Part shown: one piece after another, positions 42,945-52,034 of the stretch | How the letters are laid out: each line of letters begins with the position of its first letter | Position numbering within the stretch: the first letter of the stretch is position 1 | From: Candidatus Bathyarchaeota archaeon | GTDB lineage: Archaea > Thermoproteota > Bathyarchaeia > Bathyarchaeales > Bathycorpusculaceae | Direction of reading: 5' to 3' | Assembly (NCBI GenBank): GCA_013388895.1 | Contig: JACAEK010000041.1 | Span: forward strand, 1 to 59,671 | Length of the DNA: 59,671 nt | Notes under the pieces: generated by a model | What the model was told of the DNA's origin: nothing | What the model saw: the letters and a program-made list of their open reading frames with translations, nothing else | Database searches by the model: none | Translations under genes and position numbers: made by a program

Positions 42945-45035
42945 ATGGCTATTACAAAAATAAGGAAGAGAGATGGAAGAGTCGTTGATTTTGACTCCAG
43001 CAGAATCAAGGATGCTGTTCACAAGGCTTTTATTGCTGTTGAACTTGGAGATGGAGAAAAAGCATCAAGCATAACAGATGAAGTGGTTCAGCTTTTAGAG
43101 GAAAGATTCAAGGAAAAGATTCCTTCAGTTGAAGACGCTCAAGATGTTGTTAATGAGGTTTTGACGCGAAAAGGCTTCGAAAGAGTTGCGACAGAATATC
43201 AGGATTTCAGAAAAGAGAAAGAGGAGATAAGGGAATTAAGAGAGAAACTTGGAATAGAGCCAAAATTAACGATTAATGCTCTGGAAGTTTTGAAAGCCAG
43301 ATATCTTCTGAAAGACGAGACTGAGAAAATTGTCGAAACTCCAACTGAGTTGTTTATGAGAGTGGCCAAAGCAGTAGCCAGAGTAGATGGAAACTACGGT
43401 GACAACCCCAAAAAAACCGAGGAAATCTTTTATCAAATGATGTCAAGACTGGAATTTGTTCCTAATACGCCAACTCTCTTTAACGCAGGGACGGACATTG
43501 GCCAACTATCCGCATGCTTCGTTCTACCTGTGGAAGATTCGTTGGAAGGCATTTTTACAACGGTCAAAAACATGGCTTTTATAGAGCAGACTGGTGGAGG
43601 AGTGGGCTTTGATTTTTCAAGACTAAGACCGAACGGAGACATCGTTGGATCAACAAAAGGCGTAGCATCTGGTCCTGTGAGTTTTATGCGTGTTTTCGAC
43701 ACTGCAACAGAAATCATAAAGGCTGGTGGAAAACGCCGAGGCGCCATGATGGGAATTTTAAGAATCGACCACCCAGATATTCTTGAATTCATAACTTCTA
43801 AGCAGAAACCCGGTTTTCTTTCGAACTTCAACATTTCAGTCGCCATTACTGACGAGTTTATGACAACTCTTGAAGAGGATGGAGAATATTGGTTGACAAA
43901 CCCAAGGAACAAAGAAAAAGTTGGAAAACTCAAAGCAAAAAATGTTTGGAATTTGATGGCAAAATCTGCTTGGGAAAGCGGAGACCCGGGCATAGTTTTT
44001 ATCGACGAGATAAATAGGCATAATCCCACGCCACAAGTTGGAAGGATAGAATCAACGAATCCTTGCGGTGAACAGCCGTTGCTTCCTTATGAATCTTGCA
44101 ATTTGGGTTCAATAAATCTTTCAAAAATGGTGAAAAATGGAAAAATAAACTGGGAGAAACTGAAAGAAACCATCAGAAACGCTGTTCATTTTCTGGATAA
44201 TATCGTTGATGCGAACAAGTACACTTTGAAGGAAATTGAAGCCATAACTAAGGCAAACAGAAAAATCGGTCTAGGCGTCATGGGATTTGCAGACATGCTC
44301 ATAATACTAGGGGTTCCCTACAATTCTGATGAAGCTTTGCAATTAGGCGAGAAGCTGATGAAATTTATTGAAGAAGAATCGCACAAAAAATGTGTAGAAA
44401 TCGCCCAAGAAAGAGGTTCTTTCCCCAATTTTGAAGGAAGCATATGGAAAAACAAGTATAAGGCTTTCAGAAATGCCACAGTAACAACCATAGCGCCCAC
44501 AGGAACCATAAGCATAATAGCCGGTTGCTCTTCAGGAATCGAGCCAATCTTTGCAATTTCTTTTATAAGGAACGTTCTAGGCGGAAAGAGGCTTTTTGAA
44601 ACAAATTCCCTATTCGAGACACTTGCTAAAGATCATGGTTTCTACAGTGCAGGGCTTCTGGAAGAAATAGCAAAAACTGGTTCAGTTCAGAAAATTGATG
44701 GAGTGCCAGACGATGTTAAGAGGCTTTTTGTCACGGCGCTTGATATTGAACCCGAGTGGCATGTGAAAATGCAAGCGGTTTTCCAAAGATATACGGACAA
44801 TGCAGTGTCGAAAACGGTAAACCTGCCTACCGATGCTACAGTTGAAGACGTAGCAGAAGTCTTCGATCTCGCTTGGAAGCTAAAATGTAAAGGCGTCACA
44901 ATTTTTAGATATGGTAGCAAGCCTGAACAAGTTCTGTATATAGGAGAGATAAAAACTAAAGAGACAAAGTTTGTAGCGGCAGAATCAGAATACGCAGGAG
45001 GTTGTCCGACAAAAAACTGCCCATTTCCAAGCTGA
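42945..45035 (+). CDS. nrdJ: Ribonucleotide reductase, class II (adenosylcobalamin-dependent)
   Basis: The 696-residue enzyme makes deoxyribonucleotides. An ATP-cone fills the N terminus (ITKIRKRDGRVVDFDSSRIKDAVHKAF), then the catalytic barrel with NTPTLFNAGT, QLSACFVLPVEDS, the radical-site Cys loop NPCGEQPLLPYESCNLGSINL, and the late loop APTGTISIIAG. The C terminus GGCPTKNCPFPS carries the Cys pair that recharges the active site. No small subunit is present, and the size and Cys layout fit NrdJ. A TATA-like TTTTTAATATTC lies about 40 bp before the ATG. Confidence 0.95.
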   Translation: MAITKIRKRDGRVVDFDSSRIKDAVHKAFIAVELGDGEKASSITDEVVQLLEERFKEKIPSVEDAQDVVNEVLTRKGFERVATEYQDFRKEKEEIRELREKLGIEPKLTINALEVLKARYLLKDETEKIVETPTELFMRVAKAVARVDGNYGDNPKKTEEIFYQMMSRLEFVPNTPTLFNAGTDIGQLSACFVLPVEDSLEGIFTTVKNMAFIEQTGGGVGFDFSRLRPNGDIVGSTKGVASGPVSFMRVFDTATEIIKAGGKRRGAMMGILRIDHPDILEFITSKQKPGFLSNFNISVAITDEFMTTLEEDGEYWLTNPRNKEKVGKLKAKNVWNLMAKSAWESGDPGIVFIDEINRHNPTPQVGRIESTNPCGEQPLLPYESCNLGSINLSKMVKNGKINWEKLKETIRNAVHFLDNIVDANKYTLKEIEAITKANRKIGLGVMGFADMLIILGVPYNSDEALQLGEKLMKFIEEESHKKCVEIAQERGSFPNFEGSIWKNKYKAFRNATVTTIAPTGTISIIAGCSSGIEPIFAISFIRNVLGGKRLFETNSLFETLAKDHGFYSAGLLEEIAKTGSVQKIDGVPDDVKRLFVTALDIEPEWHVKMQAVFQRYTDNAVSKTVNLPTDATVEDVAEVFDLAWKLKCKGVTIFRYGSKPEQVLYIGEIKTKETKFVAAESEYAGGCPTKNCPFPS

Positions 45036-45160
45036 TGAACGAATTTGCAATAAAAACAATGATTATTGAGGCTGAACTGCAAGTTACAAATGCATCGAGA
45101 GCTAACTCATTGATTGAAAAATGGAATCTTTGCAGGTATGCTGACTAACAGCTGATATGG

Positions 45161-45577
45161 TTATCGCTCTATTCTTAAGCTATAGCTTGCTTTGACTCCT
45201 GCTTTTTCGAAAAGCTTTCCAACAGGGCAATTTTTTAGGGTTAGTTTAAGTATTCTTTGGATTCTGTCTTCAGGAGCATCTGCTTTGACCAAAATGCCAA
45301 AGCTAGCCTCAGTTATCGTACCTTCCTCTTCTGATTTGACAGCTTCCATTTTAACCTCCAAATCTTTCAGCGAAATTCGCATTTTCTTTGCTGTTAGAAT
45401 GAAGATTGTTGCCAAACAGCCAGCGTAGCTCATTACGCCCAGTTCTAGAGCTGTGGGCCCCATATCTGTTCCAAGTTCGGGTGGCAGATCTAAACAAACG
45501 CTGTGAGCCCTACCGTCATCAACTGTTATCCGCAAATCTTTGACCATTTTTGCGTTTGCATAGAGTTTCTCCGTCAT
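45161..45577 (-). CDS. OsmC-family protein
   Basis: The 138-residue protein has the OsmC/Ohr fold with the conserved Cys in GVMSYAGCLATIFILTAKKM and a late catalytic-type Cys in KNCPVGKLFEKA. The family includes peroxide-reducing and stress-related enzymes. It lies convergent with nrdJ. The N terminus LYANAKMVKDLRITVDDGRAHSV is typical of small archaeal OsmC proteins. Confidence 0.9.
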   Translation of the reverse strand: MTEKLYANAKMVKDLRITVDDGRAHSVCLDLPPELGTDMGPTALELGVMSYAGCLATIFILTAKKMRISLKDLEVKMEAVKSEEEGTITEASFGILVKADAPEDRIQRILKLTLKNCPVGKLFEKAGVKASYSLRIER

Positions 45578-45705
45578 TTCTATTTCACTTTTCTAATTTT
45601 CTTATTTACTCCTTTATTCGATTTTAGGAAAGTATAAGAAGGATTCGCCCCGCAATTATTTTAGAGAGGCTAAAAGGAATAATCAAGTTAGAGGCGCGGG
45701 CATAA

Positions 45706-46350
45706 ATGAGTCTGATACCAGAAGAGCATAAAGAGCATTTGAAGACAGAACTTAATGAGAAACTGGAAAAACCAGTGAAACTCGTCATGTTCACTCAGGA
45801 AATTGAATGCCAATTCTGTTCACAGACTAGAGAGCTAATCAATGAAATGGCAACTTTAAGCGACAAAATCAAAGTTGGAATCTACGACCTTATTGCAGAT
45901 GCTGAGAAGGCAAAAGAATACAATGTTGAAAAAGTTCCAGCATTAATCATTATGGGTGAAAAGGACTTTGGCATCAGATATTATGGATTGCCATTCGGTT
46001 ATGAACTTCAAACTCTCATAGAGGGCATAATAAACGTCTCAAAAGGAAAAACCGACATTCCAGAGGAAACTAGACAGAGACTTAAAGAAATTAACAAGCC
46101 AGTCCATATACAAGTTTTTGTAACTTTAACCTGTCCATACTGTCCTAAAGTTGCAAGCGTCGCCTACAGATTTGCCATTGAAAGCGATTTTGTGAAGACT
46201 GACGTTATCGATGCAGGTGAATTCCCACATATAGGTCTCAAATATAATGTGATGGGTGTTCCGAAAACGGTCATAAACGAGAAAATAGAATTTATCGGAG
46301 TGCTTCCCGAGGACCTTTTTCTTGAACACATTCTGCTTGCTACAATCTAA
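45706..46350 (+). CDS. Protein disulfide oxidoreductase with two thioredoxin folds (PDO)
   Basis: The 214-residue protein has two thioredoxin-like units with active sites CQFC (in TQEIECQFCSQTREL) and CPYC (in TLTCPYCPKVA), each followed by cis-Pro (VEKVPALII and VMGVPKTVI). This is the PDO of archaea and some bacteria, which handles intracellular disulfides together with a thioredoxin reductase. It is followed after 21 bp by a DUF166 gene. Confidence 0.93.
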   Translation: MSLIPEEHKEHLKTELNEKLEKPVKLVMFTQEIECQFCSQTRELINEMATLSDKIKVGIYDLIADAEKAKEYNVEKVPALIIMGEKDFGIRYYGLPFGYELQTLIEGIINVSKGKTDIPEETRQRLKEINKPVHIQVFVTLTCPYCPKVASVAYRFAIESDFVKTDVIDAGEFPHIGLKYNVMGVPKTVINEKIEFIGVLPEDLFLEHILLATI

Positions 46351-46371
46351 AAATGTGCGTTAAGCGGGATT

Positions 46372-47160
46372 ATGATGAACAGAGAATCATTATCATTGGT
46401 CTTCGTTTATAGTGGGGAATTTGCAGAACGTGTAATCAGGAATCTGATAAATGACCCAAGTTTCTGCAAGTCATGTGGTTTATACTGTGATTCCTGCAAA
46501 TATAGCGTGTACAGTTTTGTGCGCAATATCAGGGCTGCGATGCAGTTGCAGGAGCCGTCAAAACTTCCAGCATTTATTGACAATCCAGAAAAATACATGC
46601 CTGTAAAGATGCCAAAGGCCAACCTATGCATAACTTCTGGCTTACACAAGGACTTGCTACTAGAATTGCCGAATCACTTAAAGAGATTTGGAATAAAGGG
46701 ATTGATTGTGCCAATAGAAGACTTCAATGAAGTTCCTTCTGGGTTAAGGAAACAGGTAGAGGAGAACTGCCAAAAACTAGGGTTGGAGAGTGCGTTTCCT
46801 AAGCCATTCTGTTCGCTTGAATCCTCAGAAGATAAGCCATTAATTTCTAGGTTTATCGCAGAGTTTAAAGTAGGAAGACCGTCATTAGAGATTTCAACAG
46901 CAAAAAGGGGCAAACGTGAGTTTATATATTCTGCAATTGTTAGGCAAAGCGCTCCATGCGGTTCCACATGGTATGTAGCGAGAAAACTAGTCGGTGTTGA
47001 AACGAAAAAAGAAGTTCTCTACGATGCTGTAGCTAAGGCTCATCACAGCTATCCTTGCACGGCAACAATGAATGTTGATCCAGAAGCGAAAGAACCCATA
47101 CTCCACATTGGAGGCTACATTATCCGCGAAGAAGTGGAGAAAGCGCTTAAACAGGGCTAA
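46372..47160 (+). CDS. DUF166 family protein
   Basis: The 262-residue protein matches the archaeal DUF166 family, sometimes labelled thymidylate synthase-like without firm support. Features include FCKSCGLYCDSCKYSV (four Cys, possibly an Fe-S or zinc site), CITSGLHKDLLLELP, and the C-terminal RQSAPCGSTWYVARKL and HHSYPCTATMNVDPE motifs. It probably shares a transcript with the PDO gene, suggesting redox-dependent chemistry. Confidence 0.85.
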   Translation: MMNRESLSLVFVYSGEFAERVIRNLINDPSFCKSCGLYCDSCKYSVYSFVRNIRAAMQLQEPSKLPAFIDNPEKYMPVKMPKANLCITSGLHKDLLLELPNHLKRFGIKGLIVPIEDFNEVPSGLRKQVEENCQKLGLESAFPKPFCSLESSEDKPLISRFIAEFKVGRPSLEISTAKRGKREFIYSAIVRQSAPCGSTWYVARKLVGVETKKEVLYDAVAKAHHSYPCTATMNVDPEAKEPILHIGGYIIREEVEKALKQG

Positions 47161-47187
47161 AGCAGTAAACGGATAATGTGCAGCATT

Positions 47188-47463
47188 CTACTCTAGACGT
47201 TTTATTATGTGATAGCCAAACTTAGTTTTCACTATGGGCGAAGTTTCGCCTTTTTTAAGCGCAAAGGAGGCTGTTTCAAATTCTTTTACCATTTTTCCTC
47301 TACCGAAAGTTCCGAGGTCTCCGCCGCGCTTTCCAGAGGGGCATAGTGACGTTTCTTTTGCTATGTTTGCAAATTTTTCGCCTCTGTTCAAGCGGTCTAA
47401 AACTGCTTTAGCCTCTTGCTCTGTTTTGACGAGTATGTGGGCGCAGTGGACTTTGTCTGGCAT
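47188..47463 (-). CDS. Parvulin-type peptidyl-prolyl isomerase
   Basis: The 91-residue protein is a stand-alone parvulin domain: HCAHILVKTEQEAKAVLDRLNRGEKFANIAKETSLCPSGKRGGDLGTFGRGKMVKEFETASFAL ends with KTKFGYHIIK. The conserved His pairs and the Cys sit in the active site. ATG 47461-47463 is the start because the fold begins right after it; upstream in-frame codons overlap the divergent hypA promoter. It acts on proline bonds in cytoplasmic proteins. Confidence 0.93.
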   Translation of the reverse strand: MPDKVHCAHILVKTEQEAKAVLDRLNRGEKFANIAKETSLCPSGKRGGDLGTFGRGKMVKEFETASFALKKGETSPIVKTKFGYHIIKRLE

Positions 47464-47487
47464 AAAACAGAGTAAGACATTTCTTTG

Positions 47488-47497
47488 ATTTATAACA
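47488..47497 (-). promoter_or_regulatory. TATA box for the parvulin gene
   Basis: On the minus strand GTTATAAATC lies about 25-34 bp before the ATG at 47463, so the transcript is predicted to be nearly leaderless. Confidence 0.5.
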
Positions 47498-47520
47498 TTT
47501 CTTCTCTCGGACATCTGCAA

Positions 47521-47530
47521 TATTTTTAAA
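47521..47530 (+). promoter_or_regulatory. TATA box for hypA
   Basis: TATTTTTAAATG lies about 25-35 bp before the hypA ATG (47555), predicting a nearly leaderless hypA message. Confidence 0.5.
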
Positions 47531-47554
47531 TGATGCTTTGCCGTAAGATTTTCT

Positions 47555-47953
47555 ATGCACGAATGGGCTTTAGCCGAAGCAGTAATCACTGCTGCTTCTC
47601 AAATAGCTGAAAAAGAAGGCTTAAAAGAAGTTACAGAATTGAACATAAAAGTTGGCGAACTACAACAAATAGAGCTTGACATCTTAAATTTTGCCCTCTC
47701 ACAGCAGAAACAGAACAAATTCAAAAATGCAAAGATCAGCATAAAAATTGAGAAGGCGAAATTGAAATGCAGAGTCTGCGGTAATCAGTGGATTTTTAGC
47801 AGAGAGAAATTGGATAAGGATTCGGTGGAAGCAATACATTTTGTTCCAGAAATCGCACATACATTCATCAAATGTCCAAAATGCGGTAGCCCAGACTTTG
47901 ATGTATTGCAGGGACGTGGCGTGTGGCTGGAAAGCATAAGAGGAGTGAAATAG
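47555..47953 (+). CDS. hypA: Hydrogenase nickel insertion protein HypA
   Basis: The 132-residue metallochaperone begins MHEW, whose N-terminal Met, His and Glu bind nickel. The zinc knuckles are at Cys72/Cys75 (CRVC) and Cys107/Cys110 (CPKC). It delivers nickel to hydrogenases or other nickel enzymes. It overlaps no gene; the Mrp-type ATPase begins 1 bp later, so the two proteins are coupled. No hydrogenase genes are in the window. Confidence 0.94.
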   Translation: MHEWALAEAVITAASQIAEKEGLKEVTELNIKVGELQQIELDILNFALSQQKQNKFKNAKISIKIEKAKLKCRVCGNQWIFSREKLDKDSVEAIHFVPEIAHTFIKCPKCGSPDFDVLQGRGVWLESIRGVK

Positions 47954-47954
47954 C

Positions 47955-48689
47955 TTGGGCGACCCGCGAATCAGCATGATAAATGAAAGACTTAGGAGAA
48001 TACGTCACATCATTGCGGTTTCAGGTGGCAAGGGCGGAGTTGGTAAGAGCCTAACCGCGTCTATTCTCGCCTTAACGCTGGTTAGAAAAGGCTGTAAAGT
48101 AGGCTTGTTTGATTTAGATTTCACAAGTCCATCTACGCATATTATTCTAGGCATTAGGGGAGTGCAGCCAAAAGAGGAGAAGGGCATAATTCCGCCGAAA
48201 GTTCATAGTTTGGAATACATGTCAATAATTTATTACACAGGTGATCACGCTTTGCCATTAAGAGGCACAGATGTCTCAAATGCGCTGATAGAGCTTCTTT
48301 CAATAACAAAATGGGGAAAGCTAGATTTCTTAGTTATAGACATGCCGCCTGGAATAGGAGACGCAACGCTCGACATAATACGCTTAATAAAGAACATAGG
48401 ATTCCTCGTAGTAACAACGCAATCACAGCTGGCATTCGAGACAGTTAGAAAACTGATAACTTTGCTGAAGGAATTGAATGTTCCTGTTATGGGCGTAGTT
48501 GAAAACATGAAAGTGAGCAAGTCAAGCATTTCTAAGCGGCAAGTCCAAAAATTAGGCATAACGTTTCTGGGAGAAATCCCATTTGACAAGAAAATTGAAA
48601 AATCCATGGGCAGAATGGATAGGCTTCCGAGAACAGTCTTTATGAAAAAAGTGGAAGAGATAGTTTCAAATTTAGACTTCAGATGTTGA
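47955..48689 (+). CDS. Mrp/MinD-type P-loop ATPase, probable HypB-equivalent
   Basis: The 244-residue protein has the deviant Walker A SGGKGGVGKS, switch-like GLFDLDFTSPSTHIILGI and Walker B LVIDMPPGIGDATLDIIRLI. These mark the Mrp/NBP35-MinD group. In Thermococcus kodakarensis a protein of this type serves as HypB, forming a complex with HypA to insert nickel. The coupled hypA start at 1 bp makes that role likely here. A Fe-S carrier role is the alternative. The start codon is TTG; an ATG at residue 9 is in frame. Confidence 0.9.
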   Translation: MGDPRISMINERLRRIRHIIAVSGGKGGVGKSLTASILALTLVRKGCKVGLFDLDFTSPSTHIILGIRGVQPKEEKGIIPPKVHSLEYMSIIYYTGDHALPLRGTDVSNALIELLSITKWGKLDFLVIDMPPGIGDATLDIIRLIKNIGFLVVTTQSQLAFETVRKLITLLKELNVPVMGVVENMKVSKSSISKRQVQKLGITFLGEIPFDKKIEKSMGRMDRLPRTVFMKKVEEIVSNLDFRC

Positions 48690-50397
48690 GGTTTACGAAG
48701 ATTCCTGTAAGTATGCCTGTGGCTATTGTTAGAAGCAATGCAATGATTAGGTGTCTTCGCATTATAAATGATTCAGTTTCGTGCTTTTCATCAATCGTAA
48801 CAACTGCATTGTTGATTTTTGCTGGTGTGATTGCACTTGCTATGCCGCCTGCTACCGCGTGGCTTCCATATACTGTCATGAACCCCTTATCATTTAGTCC
48901 GATGTTGTTGGCGGCAGTATTCTGTATTTTTAGAAAGAGCACATTTGAGCTTGTTTCTGAGCCGCCGACCACTGCACCGAACAAACCGAGAGAAGCTGCG
49001 ACAAAAATGTACCCAGCGCCGAAAACAGCAGCCAATGTTGAGCCCAAAATAACGTTCATGTTCAGCATATTATAAGAGGCTGGAGGAGCAATCAAGGCAC
49101 CGCCTTCAATTGTTTTGGCGGAATTAGCCATAACGAAAGCTATGCTGAAGTAGAGGCTATACGCTAGAAACGGTCCTAAGAATCGTTTTAGCCAAAAGCT
49201 TGCAGCGTTTCTGACTTGCTTTCGTGTCATTCTGAGGGTGAATATTGAAAGAAGGATTGCGACAAATATCCATGTGTAAATTTGGGAGAGAAAGTCGAAG
49301 TCGATGATTTGGTCAGCAAATATTATGATCTTTTCCAATCCGCCGAGAACGTCTGAGAGCCATTTGCCAATCTGCGGAACACTCACAACTGCTGCTGACA
49401 TCGTTAGTATTATCCATGGAGAAAAAGAACGAAAAATCTCGTTTCTTGAAGGATAATCGGCTGCTTTCTGCCTTGTGGCCTGCGGATTTAGTTTTTGATA
49501 TGCGTAAAGTGAAATCATAGCGCATAAGCCAGCGATTACACCAACAATTCTCAATGGAACATATTCTACGCCAGAAAAGTAATCAAGCGAGACAGTTCCC
49601 AGACATGCCAAGGCTAAGGCTAAACCGCACACAATTGCGGGAACCGCTGCCTTACGCATGGACGGCTTACCGCCAACAAGCCAAAGGATTGCGAAAGCAA
49701 AGCCTGTTGAAATAAGAGGAAGGAAAATGGCGATTTTGAAGGCGAATTCAATCGGGTTGATTGGAATGCCTATTGTCCCGCCAACTTCGGCGGGAAGCGT
49801 TATTGGTATGGAGAGCAATGAAAAACTTGTTGTAGGGTCGTAACCAAGTACTGCAATAGCAATGGCAGATATTGGTGTGAAACCCATAGCGACAAGCAAC
49901 GGAGGAAACAATGCAGGAGTAACTACGCCTAACGACGTTAGGAAAGAGCCAAAGCCTATTCCAATATAGAGAGCTTGAACTTCTTCTCCCACAACTTGCT
50001 GCTTGATGACTTTTGAAACGGTTGCCAGAGCCCCTGCTTCTCGCATAAGAAAAATCATCAACATGGTTGCCGCAACTGAAATGGATATGCCAAAACTCTT
50101 CAAAAACCCATAGACTGAAGAGCCCAGAGCCACTTCTGTCGACGTTCCAAACTGGAAAATTGCGAGCGCCATTGTTATGATTAAGCCTGCAAAAGCCATG
50201 GTTAAACCACTTTGCCGCAGAAATGCGACGCCGAAGAGAATCACCAAAAGAGGATAAAGCGCTAGTAAAAATCGCCATGAGACTGACTGTGCAAAAAAGG
50301 CTAGTATTAAGGCTATGAGTCCTATGATTACGAGTAGGATTAATGACATTGCTGAAATGGTTTTTTGCTTCAATGTCTCACCCGTGGACAGTTCCAA
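48679..50397 (-). CDS. lctP: L-lactate permease family transporter
   Basis: The 572-residue protein has about 13-14 hydrophobic segments and matches the LctP family, including GVVTPALFPPLLVAMGFTP and the conserved GGSETSSNVLFLKIQNTAANNIGLN. The family takes up lactate or glycolate with protons. Length is normal. Its last 11 bases overlap the convergent Mrp-type gene. No lactate dehydrogenase gene is adjacent. Confidence 0.88.
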   Translation of the reverse strand: MELSTGETLKQKTISAMSLILLVIIGLIALILAFFAQSVSWRFLLALYPLLVILFGVAFLRQSGLTMAFAGLIITMALAIFQFGTSTEVALGSSVYGFLKSFGISISVAATMLMIFLMREAGALATVSKVIKQQVVGEEVQALYIGIGFGSFLTSLGVVTPALFPPLLVAMGFTPISAIAIAVLGYDPTTSFSLLSIPITLPAEVGGTIGIPINPIEFAFKIAIFLPLISTGFAFAILWLVGGKPSMRKAAVPAIVCGLALALACLGTVSLDYFSGVEYVPLRIVGVIAGLCAMISLYAYQKLNPQATRQKAADYPSRNEIFRSFSPWIILTMSAAVVSVPQIGKWLSDVLGGLEKIIIFADQIIDFDFLSQIYTWIFVAILLSIFTLRMTRKQVRNAASFWLKRFLGPFLAYSLYFSIAFVMANSAKTIEGGALIAPPASYNMLNMNVILGSTLAAVFGAGYIFVAASLGLFGAVVGGSETSSNVLFLKIQNTAANNIGLNDKGFMTVYGSHAVAGGIASAITPAKINNAVVTIDEKHETESFIMRRHLIIALLLTIATGILTGIFVNLNI

Positions 50398-50476
50398 AAT
50401 AGCTTAGGGTGGTTGTAGATTTATCTTTCTATAACATAGCTAGATAATGAACAAGCATCAAACTCGAAAAAATAGG

Positions 50477-50851
50477 TTAGATTTTTCCTTTATGTTTTTT
50501 GCGTGAGTTTTTTGTTGTGGACTTTCGTAGCAAGGTGTTTTCAGCAGAATTTGCCTTGTGCAGTTCTTGCATGTACCATCCTCTGTCGTGGGAATAGTGA
50601 ATGCCTGCAATCATTCCAAATATTAACAGAGAAAAACCACTGATTGTCAATGCTAGAGCTAAGACGGCTCCTGCGTGTGCTTCGGTATAGTATGGAATGA
50701 ACAGCAACCAATTGGGTTCGCTGGTTATGGTTAGGGTGATAAGGATGCCTCCTACAAAGAGCATGGTGCCTGCTAGAAACATAAGATAAGCTACAGTTTC
50801 ATTGTGCCTTGACTCTTCAGCTTTTTCATGAAGATAATCTCTGAAAGACAT
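50477..50851 (-). CDS. Small two-helix membrane protein of unknown function
   Basis: The 124-residue protein has two hydrophobic segments (residues about 22-45, LMFLAGTMLFVGGILITLTIT, and 63-88, VLALALTISGFSLLIFGMIAGIHY). It ends in a basic tail (LLRKSTTKNSRKKHKGKI). It is just upstream of the lactate permease on the same strand with an 80-bp gap, so a shared transcript is possible. No family is recognised. Confidence 0.65.
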   Translation of the reverse strand: MSFRDYLHEKAEESRHNETVAYLMFLAGTMLFVGGILITLTITSEPNWLLFIPYYTEAHAGAVLALALTISGFSLLIFGMIAGIHYSHDRGWYMQELHKANSAENTLLRKSTTKNSRKKHKGKI

Positions 50852-50999
50852 TGAAGTTCAAATATGTCAAACAACACAACATATACGTAAATCTTATTAT
50901 GCAAAAATATGCATTGCAAAACCAAATCATAAATAACTAAACAGACGAAGACCTAGCTCCACACACAAATTAAACTATCTTTAAATGACGAGCGTCCTG

Positions 51000-52001
51000 C
51001 TAAACTTGTTGGTTGTATGTCATGAAATGTTTGTAGACAGGGTGTCCTTTGAAGCGTAAAATTGTTTCAGATTTTTCCATCGTTCCGCTGGGCAGTCTAA
51101 CACAAAGCGAATTCACAATTGCCCCGTTTGAGACGAAGCGAACACCGTCTAAGAGTTCGCCCTTTGTCACGCCTGAAGCTGAGAAAACTAACTCGTTGCC
51201 TTTAGCTAACTCATTTTCATTATAGGTTTTGTCAACATCAACGTTTTCTGCTTTCAACCTTTCGATTAGTTTCGGATCGTCTTTTTTGTCTTTCCACACT
51301 TTTACGAGCATAGTTCCGCCTAGACATTTTACTGCTGTTGCGGCTATTGTTGCTTCTGGTCCTGCACCAGCGCCTATGAGAAGGTCAACACCTGAGTCTG
51401 GGATGCATGTAGCGACTGCTGCTGCGATGTCGCCATCTGGAATCAGGATGATTCTTACGCCAAGTTTTCTGAGGCTCTGCAAGATTTCTGCGTGTCTGTC
51501 CCGCTCTAGCATTATTACAGTGAAGTTTTCGAGAGGCAGAGCTTTCTGTCGAGCAACTGTCCGCACTATTTCTTCAGTGGACATGTCTAAAGAAATCTTG
51601 CCAATTGAATGATAATCAGTTGCAACCTTGAAGTAGTATCCATCGTCTGGAAGCACTTGAAAACAATTGGCGGGTGCACAGGCAATTGCGGAAATAGCGT
51701 CTTTTCGTCCTTTCGAAGCGGCTGTAGTGCCGTCAACAGGGTCGACGACAAACTCGACTTTTGGGCCCTTTCCAGTTCCAACTTTTTCGCGGTGCATAAA
51801 CGCTGGTGCATTGTCTTTTGGTCCTTCACACGAGATTACTTCGCCTTCAACGTCTGTCTGAGCTAATACTGCCCTTGAGAATTCCACAGCCTTCGCATCT
51901 ATTAAATCCGAATCGCCTTGACCAATATGTAGCGCAGCACCAACCGCGGCAGCAACAGTAATGCGCGTCAATGAAGGTGCTAATGCTCTAAGAGATACCA
52001 A
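51000..52001 (-). CDS. glpX: Fructose-1,6-bisphosphatase, class II (GlpX-type)
   Basis: The 333-residue enzyme dephosphorylates fructose 1,6-bisphosphate in gluconeogenesis. It has the metal motif FVVDPVDGTTAASKG, LIPDGDIAAA, LIGAGAGPEATIAATAVKCLGG and a Trp/Lys-rich mid region, matching GlpX. Most archaea use other FBPase types, so its presence is slightly unusual but known. It is 33 bp downstream of the enolase-superfamily gene on the same strand. Confidence 0.93.
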   Translation of the reverse strand: MVSLRALAPSLTRITVAAAVGAALHIGQGDSDLIDAKAVEFSRAVLAQTDVEGEVISCEGPKDNAPAFMHREKVGTGKGPKVEFVVDPVDGTTAASKGRKDAISAIACAPANCFQVLPDDGYYFKVATDYHSIGKISLDMSTEEIVRTVARQKALPLENFTVIMLERDRHAEILQSLRKLGVRIILIPDGDIAAAVATCIPDSGVDLLIGAGAGPEATIAATAVKCLGGTMLVKVWKDKKDDPKLIERLKAENVDVDKTYNENELAKGNELVFSASGVTKGELLDGVRFVSNGAIVNSLCVRLPSGTMEKSETILRFKGHPVYKHFMTYNQQV

Positions 52002-52034
52002 TTACACTTCTCCTCCCACGTTCACATAGTTGAG

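Noticed and set aside
43433-44029. 198-codon frame antisense to nrdJ
   Set aside because: It is a shadow of the conserved nrdJ frame and has no family-like features.
49748-50278. 176-codon frame antisense-frame product within lctP
   Set aside because: It lies in another frame of a clear transporter gene and reads as Ser/Arg/Cys-rich noise.
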